The translations under genes were made by a program, and so were the position numbers. Positions 45,301-58,459 of a DNA stretch of 64,000 bases are shown piece after piece. Source of the DNA: Oscheius dolichura (lineage: Eukaryota > Nematoda > Chromadorea > Rhabditida > Rhabditidae); NCBI GenBank assembly GCA_932521035.1, contig OW051494.1, forward strand, positions 4,636,001 to 4,700,000. The letters run 5' to 3'. Each line of letters opens with the position of its first letter. Within the stretch, counting starts at the first letter, position 1. A model generated the notes under the pieces. The model searched no databases, was not told the DNA's origin, and saw only the letters and a list, made by a program, of their open reading frames with translations.

Positions 45301-48300
45301 CCTTTTCAGTACTGGACACGGTGACAGAGGGCGGCAACGTTGTAGAGCTGGCTGGGAGATGCCCAGTAGATGGCTCGATGGCGGCGGCGGTGCTTGAAAA
45401 GATCACGGTCAGCAAAGAAGAAGGTGTATCAGATGGAGGAGTGCCGGCCTCTTCTGTGGTTATCAGACTGGGTGACTCGGTCGATCCGGGAGATGATTCC
45501 ACTGTCGTCTCCTCGACGGCTTCCCTTGTCGATGTCTTAGCAGCCACGGCAGATGTAGACGGAGCTGCTTCGGTAGATGTCTCAAGAGTGGTACCCAAAG
45601 AATTCTTGACCTGCTCCAAGGCGGTTGGTTGGAAGGCAACACTGGAAGTCTCTGAGGGAGCATTGGTGGAGGACGGATTTCGAGTCGATGCTACATCTGA
45701 TGGAGGAGAGGATGAGGACGACGATGGCTCAGTCGAGGTAACTGGTCTAGTCGGCTGTGTGCTACTTGGAGTGCTTGTTTCTTCACTTGAAGGGGAGAGT
45801 GAAGTCTCTTTTGCGGCAGTTGGCTCGGAGGAGGAAGGCTGCTTCGGTGACTGTGTGCTCGAAATGGTGGTGTCTTTCCCGGATGTATCTGAACCGGTAG
45901 GAGAAGGCGTAGCACTGGTAGCGAGATCCTGGGTGGCAGGAGAGGTAACATCAATCGGAACCTCTTTGGAAACAGTGGTATCCGATGCGGCGGGGGTTTC
46001 CGCTGTCGAGGCAACAGGCTCCTTTGGAGACGAAGCGGTGGTCTCCTCTGTGGTTGATGTGATAGTTTCCCTTGTGGATGAAGCAGGCTCTTTCGTAGCT
46101 AAAGACCCTCTTGTAGATGGACCCGCGGAACTTTCTGTTGTGGAGACCAAGAGCGTGCTTGAATTAAAAGACTCCGTTGATGGCGAAAAAACGGATTTTT
46201 CTGTGGTCGATGTGGCCGGCTCGCGTGTGGTTGGAACATCCGATCCTTCTGGGGAAGAAGTCACTGTCACCGGTGAAGTAAGAGGTTCTTGGGTAGTTGA
46301 GCTGGTTACGGTTGGACTAAAGATCTCCTCTGTGGTAGAGACAACTGGAGTCCCTGTTGTTGTTGGCCCACTTTGTCCTCCTGCCGTTGAAGGATTCTCT
46401 GGTATTACGCCCCCCTCCGTTGTTGAGGACACGGATTCGCTTTCGGTTGAAGCAATAGATTTTTCTGTGCTGGTAACAGTTTGCTCTGGTGTTGTTGAAT
46501 CGATTTCTCTAGTGCTCTCCGCAGTTGAACTAATAGCTGTTTCTGTGGCTGCACTGGCTGGCTCCTGACTGGTTGAGACGATCGGCTCCTTTGAGGACAA
46601 CTCTGTCGCTGTCGTTGTGGTAGCGGTTGTCCCAGTGCTCGAAGTAATCGGTTCTCTTGTAGTTGAAGGCGCGGGCTTGTTTGTAGAAACAATAGGCTCT
46701 TCCGTGACTGGCTCAACGGTCTTTGGTGTAGTTGTATCTATGGCCTCTGTCGTTGGAGGTGCAGACATTTCTGTAGTTGAGCTGACGGGTCTCCCTGTGC
46801 TCGAAATAAGCCGTTCTGCTCTAGTAGAAGCCACAGTCTTCGCTGGAGTTGGCGAACTGGATTCGTGTGTAGTTGAGAAGGTTACAGAGGTAGAGACAAC
46901 CGTTTCTTTGGAGGATGAAGAAGGCTCCTGGGTAGTTGAATTTGACACTTCCTTCGAAGTTGATCCACTGGTCTCTTTCGCCGTTGAAGGCCTTTCCGTA
47001 GCAGGATCAGTCGGCTTCCCTTCAGTCACTTGTCCTTTTGTGGCCGAATCAGCGGGTGTCTCTGGAGTGGAGGACACATAATCTTTTCCAGTTGAGCCAA
47101 TAGTCGCGGCCGGCGGATGTTCCGGGGTGGTGGAAAGCGGTGTCGCTTCTGTCGATACTTCAGTAGCTGTGGACGGTGTTCTTGTCGATTCCAGGGGTTC
47201 TTCTTTTGTTGAAAGGGGAGCAGACGAAGATGTTCCAGCTTGAGTTCGTGTTGTGCTTTCTGTGGCAGGTGACGTCGTTACAGAAGTCTCGTCCAGAGTA
47301 GAAGTCCGCGGCTCCGACGTGCCATTTATGGGTTCTGAGGCACCCCCGTTGGCCCTGGGAGAACTGCTACTTGGTTCAGGAGTTGTCTTTGTGGCATGCT
47401 CAGTTGTTTCAATTGCAGGTGTCGTCTCTTCTCTGCTTCCTTCACTGGTTTGCACACTTGACGGTGTGCTGAGGGTCGCTTCAGAAGAGGGCAGTACAGA
47501 AGTTGAGTCCGCCACTGTCGTGCCCGACGATGTCAAAGTCGTTTCCTCGAAAGTGGTCTCCCCTGATCCTTCTCTTACAGACACAGTGGTTGACAAATCG
47601 GCGGTTGCCGTTGTCGTCCCTTGCGGCGAACTGTTTTCTTCTCCGAGCTGGCTCATAGTCATCTCTTCCGACCAGATAATTTCCATCGTCGTGCTCTCAA
47701 CAGGTACTTCACTACTTTTATCCGTGGTTTCTGTGGAGAGAGCAATTGTCTCATTGGCTCCTTCAGGGGTTGATGTCGCTGTTGTTGTTGTTTCCATTCC
47801 GTTGGTTGAGGCAGCAGACGAGATTATAGCCGGCGTGTTACTGACAGGCTCTTCTGTGACAGTGCTTGTTGAATCTCTTGTCGCGGCTTCAGTAACCGGT
47901 TCCCTATGTCCTGTACTTGTATCAGTAGACTGCTCTTTCGGCTCCTTCTCGAGTCCTTCTGGGGTTGATTTCTCTTCCGAGGGTCCAACTGACGTGCTCT
48001 GAGTTGTGTTAGCTTCCCTGGGGACACTCTCCGTAGAAGTGGAGGATGGAACTATCGAACTTTCTTCCGTGCTCATCTCGCCAATTGTGGTCGGCCCAGA
48101 AGTAGAGCTGGACAGTTCAACTGTAGCAGTGGATGTTAGCAATTTCGTGCTTTCCACAGGTAACCCTGTACTTGTTGTGCTTGGCTCCATTGCTCCGGTT
48201 GTGGAAGTGTCAACTGCTTGTTCTCCTTCAGTGGCACTTGAAGTCGCTGTCGAGGAAGGAACTGTTCCGGCAGTCACATCTTCCGCCGATCCTGGTGTCT

Positions 48301-51300
48301 CGCTTCCTCCAGTAGTCAAAGTGCTTTTTGTTGTCGCTTCGACTTCAGTCGTGCTCTTTGTGTCGTCTCTCGTAGTGGTAGTTTCCGGCTCTTCCGCTTC
48401 TGGTACAGTGGTCTTCGTCGCCTCTGTCGTTGGCTCCGTCTCTTCGCCTTCTGGGATACGTCCTCCAGTCGTTGATTCAACCACGCTACTTTCCGTTTCC
48501 TCGGCTTCGGGAATAGTAACCGATGCCACCGTTGCATTACTCGATGTCTTCGAAGTGCTGATAGCTACAGTCTCCGTGCTCGTCTTCAGCAGAGCAGTGG
48601 AGGAGGAAACTGGAGTGCTCTCCTCGGTCTCCGCCGTGGAATGTTCAAAAGTGGAGGTCTCCCCAGCAGTAGACAACGTATCTCTTGTGGTTGTCGCTTC
48701 CTCCCTAACAGTGCCCTCCCCCGGTAGTGCCGTAGTCTTCTCTTCTTCCGTCTCCGGGATACTGGCCGTAGTGCTCGCGGCGCCGTCAGACACCCATTGT
48801 GGGGTAGTCGTCAGTGGTGTAGTTGTTCGTTGGTCAATAGAGTCAAAGCCAGTTAGTGTTGTTTTCTTTGTTGGGTCAGCTGCGTCTGTTGTTATTATAG
48901 CACTGGTCAGTTCCTTCTCGGTTACACTCGACGTTACGTTGGCATTAGGTGAGACACTGTGGTCTGTCTCGTTGTGGATTACTGTAGATGTTACGGGTGC
49001 CGGGGTTGTTGTTCTACCTGACTGGTGTGTGGTCTTTGAAACGGGAGCCGGGGCAGTGGTGGGTGGCTCCGGTCCGATAGAAATCTTTTGAGTGGGAGAT
49101 GCTGGTGTGGAGGTCGTCGGTGCAGTTGTTGTTGTGACACCGGTGAGATTGATTCTGGCGGATCCTGGTATTATTTCAACGGATTCCGGGTTCTCGATCT
49201 CCGTAACGATACCGCTGGCCATCGGCCCGGTGGTGGTGGCTGTGGACTGAGTGGTGCTCCTTGTGTCTCCGGTGAGGATCAGAGGTTCTGTGGTCGTCGT
49301 GTCTTTGACGGTGCTCTCTGTCGCCGTGGATGTGACCGCCTTACCAGTTGTCGTCGTCTCACCGGCAACCTCTGCAGTGGTCGTTGGAGCAGAGCCCACT
49401 TCTGAAACTGGTGGCCGTGCCGCATAGGAGGAACTGGCCGTACCTGTGCACTCCTTGAAGCCGTCCCCTTCGAATCCGTTCTTGCACTTGCACTGTCCAT
49501 CCATGGTGCACTCGGCGTCCTTGTGGCACAGTTCCCCGTTCAGATGGCAGTTTGGGCCTGAAATGGTCCGTTTGCTCTCGTCCTCTTCCCCACGGGGTGG
49601 TTGTTACCTGCTTCTTTTGTGCAAGTGAATCCGTTGCCGGTGTAACCGGTGCTGCAGATGCAGTTGAACGAGCCGGGAATGTTCTTACAAGTGGCGTGCA
49701 GGTGACAGATACCGGTGAGGGAACATTCGTCGATGTCTGACAAAGGACAGTCAATCTACATGCTGGGTGCAGTCAGGGGAAAGGATCCGCCTTGTTCAGG
49801 ACATGCTCAAATGCGAGGGACGCCACTTACCGTCACAGCGAAGGCCGTCTCCGATGAATCCCTTCTTGCAGGTACAGAAATGTTTGCCCGGTGTGCCCGG
49901 GATATCAATGCACTCGGCATTCTTGTCACACGAGTTCTTTTTCGGATCAGAACAAGTACCGGCCCCGTGGACAGCTGAAACCAGATAATGAAATGAGAAT
50001 AACAGGGACTGACGTTGGCACGAGCCGTTGATGGGGTGATGCCCTTCGATGCAGCTACCGCACTGGGGGACATCCTCCTCGTCCACATGGCATGTCTTGT
50101 TCTCCAGCAGACACAGGCGATCCCACTCGGCCGTACAGGCGTTGTTTTCCTTTTCCTAAACTCGGTTCAAGAGAAAGCCACACAAAGTTACCTCTCTCTT
50201 CTGCAGGGGATTACATTGGATGCCGTCTCCGGTGAAGCCGTGCATACATTTGCAGCCGCAACTGCCTGGTTGGTTGAGGCACATGGCCATGGAGTGGCAG
50301 CCGGCCGTCCCTCTCTCGCACTCGTTCACGTCGACACACACGCCGCCGACTCCCTCGTATCCTTCGGCGCATTCGCAGTGGAAGCCGCCCTCCTCATTGA
50401 CGCAGGTGGAGGAGGCCGGGTCGCAGTTGTGTCTATTCTCGTCGCACTCGTTGATATCTGGAATATTCCGGATACAACCAGCTGCCGGCCACCCACCTTC
50501 GCATTTGTTCTGCTCCTTGTTGAATCGGAATCCTGGCTCACATTCGCAGACACTGCTCAAGGAGCCGTTGAAGATTCGCACACTGAGGCAGGCCACGTGC
50601 TCGATCCTCCCACAGAATTCCTTCACATTTTCACAGCTCTTCTCCAGCGGATTCTGACACTCCTTGATCCCGTCTCCAGTAAATCCAGAAGGACAAGAGC
50701 ATTTGAAACTTCCGAGAAGATTCTCACACTCGGCCTGGGGGTGGCACGGGTTGCCGCTACATTCGTCGATATCTAAACTGTCTTTTTCGGAGGAGAAGCT
50801 GCGGGTACCTTCGCACATGTAGCCGTCCCCCTTGAATCCCTGCTTACAGCTGCAGGCGTACGTGCCGAGGAGGTTGTTGCAGTCGGCACTTCGGCTGCAC
50901 ATATTCAACTCGGGCTCTGCGCATTCATTCACATCTAAACGTTCGTGCTTAAGACGCGACCCTTCTCCCTCACCTGTACAGTTTCCATTGACCATCTTGA
51001 AGCCCATCTTGCACGTGTTACAGTCGGCCCCGCCCAGGCCGTCCACCATACAGACGTGGTGCTGTCCACAACCGGCCTTGTCCAGTTCTATCTCTGTACA
51101 GACCCTCTTCTCCACCGGCATACAATTGTATCCGTCTCCAAAGAAGCCAGGCTTACATTCGCACCCGTAGGAGCCCTGCTTGTTGACGCACGTCCCATCC
51201 AAACTGCAGCAATTTCCCCGCGACTCGGCACACTCGTCAATGTCTAAAGAAGAAGAAGAATAAAAAGGTGAAATAGAGCATACCGATACATGCTCCGGAC

Positions 51301-54300
51301 TCATTCTTACGGTATCCCATGGGGCAGAAGCAGGCATAGGTGCCGACGATGTTATGGCACCTGGCCGAATCGTGGCATTTGTGTAGGCCTTCTGCACACT
51401 CGTCCACGTCTGAATATAGAAGATTATGTAAGAAATAGGGGGAACTGAACCAGAACATGGGGTGGAAGGAGGCACTCCCTGGAATCCGGGCAGACACCGG
51501 CAAGCGCCCGTTCTCCTTTCACACAGGGCGTCGTCTCCACATTCATCGGAGCTGACACATTTGGTAATGTTGCTGAAAGATACATATCATTTAGGATGCA
51601 ATAGGATCCCTACTTTGGCCCCAGTGTGACTGGAGAGGGGGTTGGCTTTTCGGGAAGAGAGTAGATGTCTTTGGTTGTTTCCTCTTCAGATGGACGAGGA
51701 GTGAGCGTCGATGCCTCTGGCTGGGCCGGCACATCAGTTGGCGGAAGTCTTTGTTGTTTGCTTGGAGCAGCTGTAAGGTCGTCGTCCGGATTGGGCGTAA
51801 CTGTCTCAGCGTCGATCCCGGGCACTTTGATTTCTATTTTACCCGGGGCCGTTTCCAGGGTGATTGGAGTAGTTGCACCTGTCGTTTCACTCGGGATTGC
51901 CTTGGTTGTGGCCTTCACTTCCTCCTGAGCAACGCTGGTTCCGGCAGTCGTCTCTGTGGTGATTGTAGTCGTGGATGAATCAGTAGTTGGCGTGGACGGG
52001 ACTGTCGAGCCAAGACCGGCATTTGTGGTAGAGGTAGGAGGAGGGGTGGAAATTGAGGTAGCGACCGATGCCGACAGTGGCGAGGAGGCAGCCGTCCCGG
52101 TAGAAGACTCTGATCCTTGTGTGGATGCAGCTCCTGTTGCCTCTGAAGAGGCTTGGGTAATAGTCTGCTGTGTTGTGGATTCCTGAGTAGTGCTAGCGGG
52201 TACTCCAGATGAAGTGCTGCCCTCGGTCGTGGTCTCTGATGATAATGTGGCTCCTACTGTAGACTGAGAGGAGCCGGTAGAAGAGGCAGAAGTAGACCCT
52301 GCAGTGGAGAGAGAGGAAGGAGAAGAATCGCCAGTTGTGACCGGTGTCGCTGCTTGTTCAGTTGATGAAGGTGTCGTCGACGATGGCTCCGTAGAGGCAA
52401 CCGTTTCCTTCGGCGAAGTCTTCGAGGCAGTAGAAGTCTCGGTGGCGGAGGCCGCCGTTGTTGTGCTCTCCTCGCCAGCAGTGGCAGTTGATGGTGTACC
52501 TGCCGGACTTGTTGAAGAACTCGATGGTAGAAGGCTACTGCCCACGGTAGGCGCCGCTGTCAGAATGAGATCCGGCTGTTCTGTAGTGGTTGATTCCACA
52601 GAAAGAGTTGTTTCTTCGGGGACTATTCCCGATCCGGTTTCTCCCGTGCTTGCCGTTCCAGTTGTCGCAATGGTCACTTCAGCCTTATCGGAAGCTGTAG
52701 TAGTTGTACTAACTGCTTCAATTGTCGAACTCGAGGCATCAACTGTTGGACTGGTTGTTTCTGTTTGGTGACTAGTTGCTTCAGTTGTGGTACTCGTCGC
52801 TCCAGTTGTTGTCTCCGGTCCTTCAGTTTTTATGCTCGAGATTGTAGCTGTTGTGCTGGTCGTTTCAGTGGCACCGGCAGTCGCAGTTGCCGCCTCCGAT
52901 GCCGCACTGGCTGTTTCCGTAGCCGCAGTAATTGTCGTTGTCGTCGAGCTGGCCACGTCACTCGTAGCAGTGCTCTTTTCGGTTGTGCTACTAGCAGCTT
53001 CAGTTGTCACGCTTGATCCGCCACTGGTCGTTCCAGCCGCCGTAGTAGTCTCACTTACTGCTCCACTTGTCGTAGCTGTCGTAGCTGCCGTTGTAGATGA
53101 AGACGGCGCCGTTTTATCGGTAGAAGAAGGTGTCGCCCTAGTGTTAACAGTCAGGACAAGGTCGGGTTGCTCGGTGGAGGGAGTAGCAGTCAGTTCGGCC
53201 GTTGTTGATGTTCCAGCCTTCTCTGCCGTAGTTCCGGCGGTCGTCTCTTTGCCCTCTTCCTTCTTGTCAAGCGTTGTGGTGGTTTCCGCGGGTCTTCCCG
53301 TCGATTTTGTTGTCTCTCCAACGATTTCAAGTCCTTCTTCGGGTGTGGTACTTGCTGTTCCGGCCATGGTAGTAATCTCAGTCGTGACTTCACTGACTAT
53401 GGATACTCCTCGAGGGGTACTAGTCACTGAAGTTCCATCATCTGTTGTAGTCGTCTCCCCTCTCGTCGCTGTGGTCGTTTCATCCGGTTGAGCAGAAGTC
53501 GCCGCGGTTGGAGTAGTAACCTCATGGATAATTTCTAGTCCGGCCTCGGGAGTTGTTTCTTCCGTGATAGTGCCTGTCGGTCCGATAGAGACATTGACGT
53601 GTCCTTCGCGGGTTGTTCCTACTGTTCCCGGAGTTTCCGTAGAAGAAGAAGCAACAGGATCGGAAGTTGTTGTAGAACTGGGAGTTACCGTCTCGGAGAC
53701 AGAATGGTTCGGAGTGCTGGAGGACTCGAGAGTGGTGTCAGTGGTAGGCAGCGGTGTCGCAGTTCCTTTGTAGATAATCTCTAGTCCAGTCTCTCCGGTT
53801 GTTGGTTCAGTCTAAAGACATTCGTTATCCTTGTTCATTATAAAGTATACCGTGGCCTTTTTGCCATGCTTTCCATCCTCTCCTTGAGTCGACTCGGGAT
53901 TCTCCCCGTCATGGATGTCAGTGTCCGGTCCTTTCTCTTGGCCGCCTTCTGTAACAACTTTCTTATAAAGAAAACTAAAATATTACCAGTGGTAGTTTCC
54001 AGATTAGATTCTCCTTTTCCAGTTGTTCCTTGTGTTGTTGAAGTAGTTGAGCCTTCTGTGGCAGTTGCCGCCTTCTGTGTGGCTGCTCCTGTTGTGGCAG
54101 GAAGAGTAGAACCAGTGGCTCCAAGCGAACTTTCCCCGGTAATTTCAGACGTTAGTTGAGAGGTAGTTCCCTCCCATTTGATCTCTAACCCGGTTTCGCT
54201 TGTTGTCGGCTCCGTCTGAAGTTCCCGAGTCCTTTTTATTTGAGCCACCAACCGTTGGCTTATCTTCCTTCTCTCCGTGGAGAGTGTCAGCCTTGTCTCC

Positions 54301-57300
54301 TCCGTGAATGTCTGTTTTAGGAATCTTTGTCTCGTCATCCGGAGAGGCTGTTCCCTTTCCAGAGCCGCTTCCTTTGGTGGCTATGACTGTTCCACTCGAA
54401 CTAGAAGAGGCAGATCCCGAAGAGCCGTTCTCTTCTTTGCCAGAAATACCTTAAATGACTGTTGTATATTGCCAACATCTCAGTGTTACCGCTCTTGATT
54501 CCCTTTGAGTTGGGTGTCTTGTCATCGTGCTCGTGTCCACTCGTCTCCCCGTTGTCCACCACCAGATCAGGCTTGTCGCTTCCCGCAGTGCCGGTCTCAC
54601 CATCAGTTGTGATCTTTGTGGGAGCTGAGGAGGATTGTCCAGGTGTGCCAGTCGTGGATGTTTCGGATGGCGTGACTGTAGACACGTCGGTCACGGGTTT
54701 CGTCGGTTTGTGGACTATTTCCAGGCCTTCCTTGTCTGGGTTCGGCTCCTCTTCCATCGGTTTCGCCGTTGTCCCTACCACCCTGTCGTCGACACTCACA
54801 TCGCCTGCCTCGTCTCCATCAATCGTCGTCTTCGGCCCCTTTCCGTCAACAGTCGCCTCTTGTCCGTGTCCATCCCCGTCGATGACTGTCGTCGGCCCCT
54901 TCGTCACTTCCTTCTTCTCTCCCACAGTTGTTCTGGTCTCGTTGGGGTTTCTCGTGATCTCTTCCAGAGTGGTGAAATGCACATTGATGTTTCCAGTCAA
55001 TGTCGACGACGGTTGTGTGGTGGTCTTTCCCGACTGCAGCATGTCTCCATCTTCGGGGCCTTCTAGCCCGGATCCTTCGATTTCTGCTTTAGGGCTCAAT
55101 GTAGACGGGAGGATGAGTACTGTCGTCCCACTGGTTCCATTCCTCGCATCTTTCGTAGAAGACTAAATTGTTTGTCTTTTAAATTTAAATAAAGAACAAA
55201 TACCTGCACTTCGGGTATGTGGATGGGTATTTCTGTCACGGGGATGGCCGTTGTGCTGGAAGAGAGGCCTCCAATGGTGGAGATGATGCCGGGGAGGGTT
55301 ACGGGAGATTGAGACGACGGAGTCCTCGTCTTCTCCTTCCTGATCTCCTTCCCTGTTATCTCCAGTCCCATTTCTCCTTCCTCCGGCTTGAAGATAGTTA
55401 CGTCCGTGGGAACAGTCTGTTTCACGATCAAGATTGCTCCTCCTTCCGAGGCGTTCTGATACTAAAAAATACTTGTTCTACAAAGAAGAAGGAGATAATT
55501 ATACCTGGTGAGTCTTCTCGCTGAACTCTTCCACCTTCGAGGACTCGTTCACGTTTGCATGGAAGATCTGGTCATCCTTTTGTCCGCCCACGAGTCGAAG
55601 ACCACCTCCTGGACCGGGAATGATTTCCAATCCTGACAAATGAAAACATAGAAGCAAACCAACACCAGCGCCGGGGGGAGGGCCCTATCGACCAAGAAAG
55701 CTGTTGGGAGAGGGTGGTAAAGCTTTGGACAGCGGAACACAGGGACAGAACTGAGATGGGGGACGAGACTCACCTATGCACTCGTCCTCGGGGCTGGCAC
55801 GGGAACAGCAGGTGAAGCTGCCCTCGGTGTTCACACACCAGTTGTCGTCCGTCTGCTCTCCACAAGGAGTCCCCATTTCACACTCATTTATATCTAAAGA
55901 AGCGATGGGAGAAGAGATACACCGATACCTTCACACCCAATATGGGGATTGCCGCCGAATCCTTTGGAGCATTCGCAGTAGCCGCCGACACACTCGGAAT
56001 TGATGGGACAGTACGAGGTACAGGCACGTCCTGGAGAATAAGGAGGGATTACAAATAGAGGATACTTGAGAGAGCGCTGATGCTGGGCAGGCTGCCGTTG
56101 GCCCGGATCACTCCACGGCCGATGGCGATGAATCCTCCCTGCTGGCTGACGGAGTGTTCTCCCTGTTCGGCGGACACCACGACTTCTTTGGAGTGGTTGG
56201 AATGGAGGACTGATGTCGTACCGTCGCTATTTCTAAAGATGTGGACTCCCTGAAATAGCGGATAAATAGAGGATCCACTGGTCGATACCTGGCACTCCGG
56301 CTCGGTGCTATCTGGTCTACAACAGAGGTAGCTGCCGAAGACATTGACACACCACTGGCCGACGCCGGGACACAGGTTGTCGGCATCACACTCGTTGACG
56401 TCTGAGGTGTCATATCAAAGGCCGAGGAAGGTCGCTTACCGAGACACTTCTTTAGAGGATCCCCCGAATAGCCGGGAAGACACTCGCAAGTCTTGTTGCC
56501 ACAGTATGCGTTCAATCCACAGCCACCGGCGCAGAAGACGCCCTGCTCCTCAATACAGCGGGCGTCGTCCGATCCTTCCTCGCAACAGATATGACCACCC
56601 ACGATGTTCACACAACGGCTTCCCTTCTGGTTTTTACACGGCTCTTCGGAGGCTTCACACTCGTTGATGTCTGAACCGTCTCCTCCGAATAGCCTCTGCC
56701 GGACGAACCGTTGCAGGTGATGCCGTCTCCCGCGAAGCCGGCCACACACTGGCACATTTTGAAGGGGTAAATGCACTGAGCATGTCTGTCACAGATATCC
56801 TCTCTTTGGGTGCAATCCGTCACAGCTAAAAGGGTCATTTATCCTGGGGAGAGGAAGACTTCCTACGTTCACAGCTCTTTCCGTCGCCGGTCATCCCGTC
56901 CTCGCAGACACAGGAGTAGCTTCCGGGGGAATTGAAGCACTCTGCTCGGAGATCACATACCCCCTCGTTTTTACACTCGTCGATGTCAAAACATTCCCCA
57001 TTCGCTAACTCGTACCCTTCGGTACAGCCAGAGACACAGGTGAATCCTCCGATCTAGATAGAAGGGCGTGGCAAGAACAGAGGGAGACGTTACCGTATTC
57101 TCACAGAGTTGGTTCTTCCCGCAGTTGTGGCTTCCCAACTCGCACTCGTTGATGTCCAGACATTTCGTCACGAGGGCGTCTCCCTTCTGGGTGAAGCCCT
57201 CCGTACAGTTACAGTAATGAGTCCCGGGCAGATTGACACAGTTCGAGTGCTCCGGGCACAGATTCGGCGTGGTACATTCGTCAATATCTAAACTTCTTTT

Positions 57301-58442
57301 TTTAGTCGTCTGTCAATCGTTTTGTCCTAAATTTGGGATGACCTTGTCTTGCACAAACATTCCTCTTTTTGCACTTTCCGAGACATCAACTGGGTTACAC
57401 GACAGAACTAGAAACAGAGGAGGGCCACCCTTACCGGCACAGTGATAGCCGTCTCCATGGAAGCCAGGCCGGCAGACGCAGGAGAAGCCGACGGGCGTGT
57501 TGAGGCAGTCGGCCATCAGATGGCAGGGACGGTCGAGACACTCGTTCTTATCTAAAGGAAGGATAGAGAAGGAAAAAGACGGGGCGGACCGATGAATTCG
57601 CAGGACGGTCCGGAGAAGCCGGAGTTGCAGTAGCACTGGGGCTGCTGGCCGTCGTAGAGACAGGCTCCTCGGTTGTTACAGGTCGAGGTGCACTTCTTCT
57701 CTGCAAACAGGGGGTTCTGTCCCTTCCTCAGACGGTCATCTCTCTCTTCTCTCGGAACTTTCGAATTACCTCGACCTCTTGGCGGCAGTTGATTGGTTTG
57801 GGGAGTTTACTTGGCCGTAACCCAATTAGATGCGTGAGAAACGGGGGGAACAGGGACCCGGCAGAAGGCCAAATCTTTTGTTTCCCACATCTACTTTATT
57901 AGACGGATCGCCGGAAACGCGACGGGGCGTGAGGGTGCCCTTCTCGGGCAGACGTCTCCCTGTCGACCTAATTTCCATCGGCACGTGTGGTCATTGTGTG
58001 TACTTGGCGACAATTGAACTTCACTCCGAGATCCCAGTTTAAACATTTCAAACATCTACCGGAAGGGAATTTCCCAGAGTTCAAGGTGCAAAAGGAGACA
58101 GCGGGAGAGGGTGCCCGTGAATAAAGACTGACCACAATAGGGGAAGCTCTCGTCGTGGATGGCCGGGTTCGTGAAGCAGTCCTGTTTCCCGTCGCAGAGG
58201 ATGCTCATTTCGTGGACATGGAGGTCCGATTTATTCTCACTGAAATGCGTCTTCCTCGGGGAATAGGCCTCCGCCACCTACCTGTGCTGGCATATCACTT
58301 GACTAAAGTCAAAATTAACGACAAAGGTGAATTTACTGTCGGGCAGGGAACTGTTTACAAAATTCTTGGAGAAGGCCAGGGTGCCGGTCAGGCTGGCCAG
58401 GAGGAGAGCCGCTGGGACCAGCCCAGTGCTCTGACCGCCCAT
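37986..58442 (-). CDS. fbn-1: Giant fibrillin-like EGF/mucin/ZP transmembrane protein (FBN-1 type)
   Basis: The gene spans 20.4 kb on the minus strand, and the product exceeds 5,000 residues. Order: signal peptide (from ATG 58442, [18 protein letters not shown]), an LDLa-like module ([14 protein letters not shown]), EGF block 1, mucin-like Ser/Thr block 1, EGF block 2, mucin-like block 2, EGF block 3, a zona pellucida (ZP) domain, a furin-type site (PRFRRAH), and a C-terminal membrane segment ([20 protein letters not shown]) with a short basic tail. Calcium-binding EGF starts (DIDEC, DVNEC, DINEC) recur. This order of EGF, Ser/Thr-rich and ZP parts matches C. elegans FBN-1, an apical matrix protein that protects the epidermis against mechanical strain. 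MUA-3, the main alternative, lacks ZP. The ATG lies 17 bases behind TTTTCAG, suggesting trans-splicing. No frame break was noticed, but every splice site was placed by eye. Confidence 0.88.
39350..40530 (-). other. EGF block 3 of the FBN-1-like protein
   Basis: About eight EGF-like modules over several short exons, among them [59 protein letters not shown] and the calcium-binding [20 protein letters not shown] next to the ZP domain. Confidence 0.8.
40570..49560 (-). other. Single exon of about 9 kb coding mucin-like block 2
   Basis: One uninterrupted frame of almost 3,000 codons. It begins with an EGF module ([20 protein letters not shown]) and then is nearly all Ser, Thr, Pro, Glu, Val and Ala. 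The composition implies dense O-glycosylation. A conserved segment, [14 protein letters not shown], occurs twice (about 49.15-49.28 kb and 43.93-44.06 kb). There is no intron although neighbouring exons are 100-300 bp. Confidence 0.9.
49600..51570 (-). other. EGF block 2 of the FBN-1-like protein
   Basis: At least ten EGF or calcium-binding EGF modules over short exons, for example [80 protein letters not shown] and [21 protein letters not shown] cysteine-poor spacer ([18 protein letters not shown]) lies within the block. Confidence 0.85.
51610..55640 (-). other. Mucin-like block 1 with GLEI motifs
   Basis: Ser/Thr-rich coding sequence over several exons. A GLEI motif, usually 4-6 residues after a Thr/Glu-rich stretch, recurs about seven times (near 55.62, 55.37, 54.72, 54.19, 53.78, 53.54 and 53.32 kb), for example [31 protein letters not shown] second motif, PDL(V/I)(L/V), occurs three times ([27 protein letters not shown]). 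Confidence 0.8.
55770..58300 (-). other. N-terminal LDLa-like module and EGF block 1
   Basis: After the LDLa-like module (58.24-58.13 kb) and an intron of about 430 bp comes an EGF module ([20 protein letters not shown]). About nine more follow, many of the calcium-binding type ([80 protein letters not shown]). At 56.25-56.07 kb a Ser-rich non-EGF exon ([20 protein letters not shown]) interrupts the series. Confidence 0.8.
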
Positions 58443-58459
58443 TTCGTGGAGGGACCGGC

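Noticed and set aside
40842-49405. Long plus-strand open frames opposite the mucin exon (for example 45186-46568)
   Set aside because: They are antisense to a frame rich in Ser/Thr/Val/Glu codons, which leaves the opposite strand open. No domains or starts of interest.
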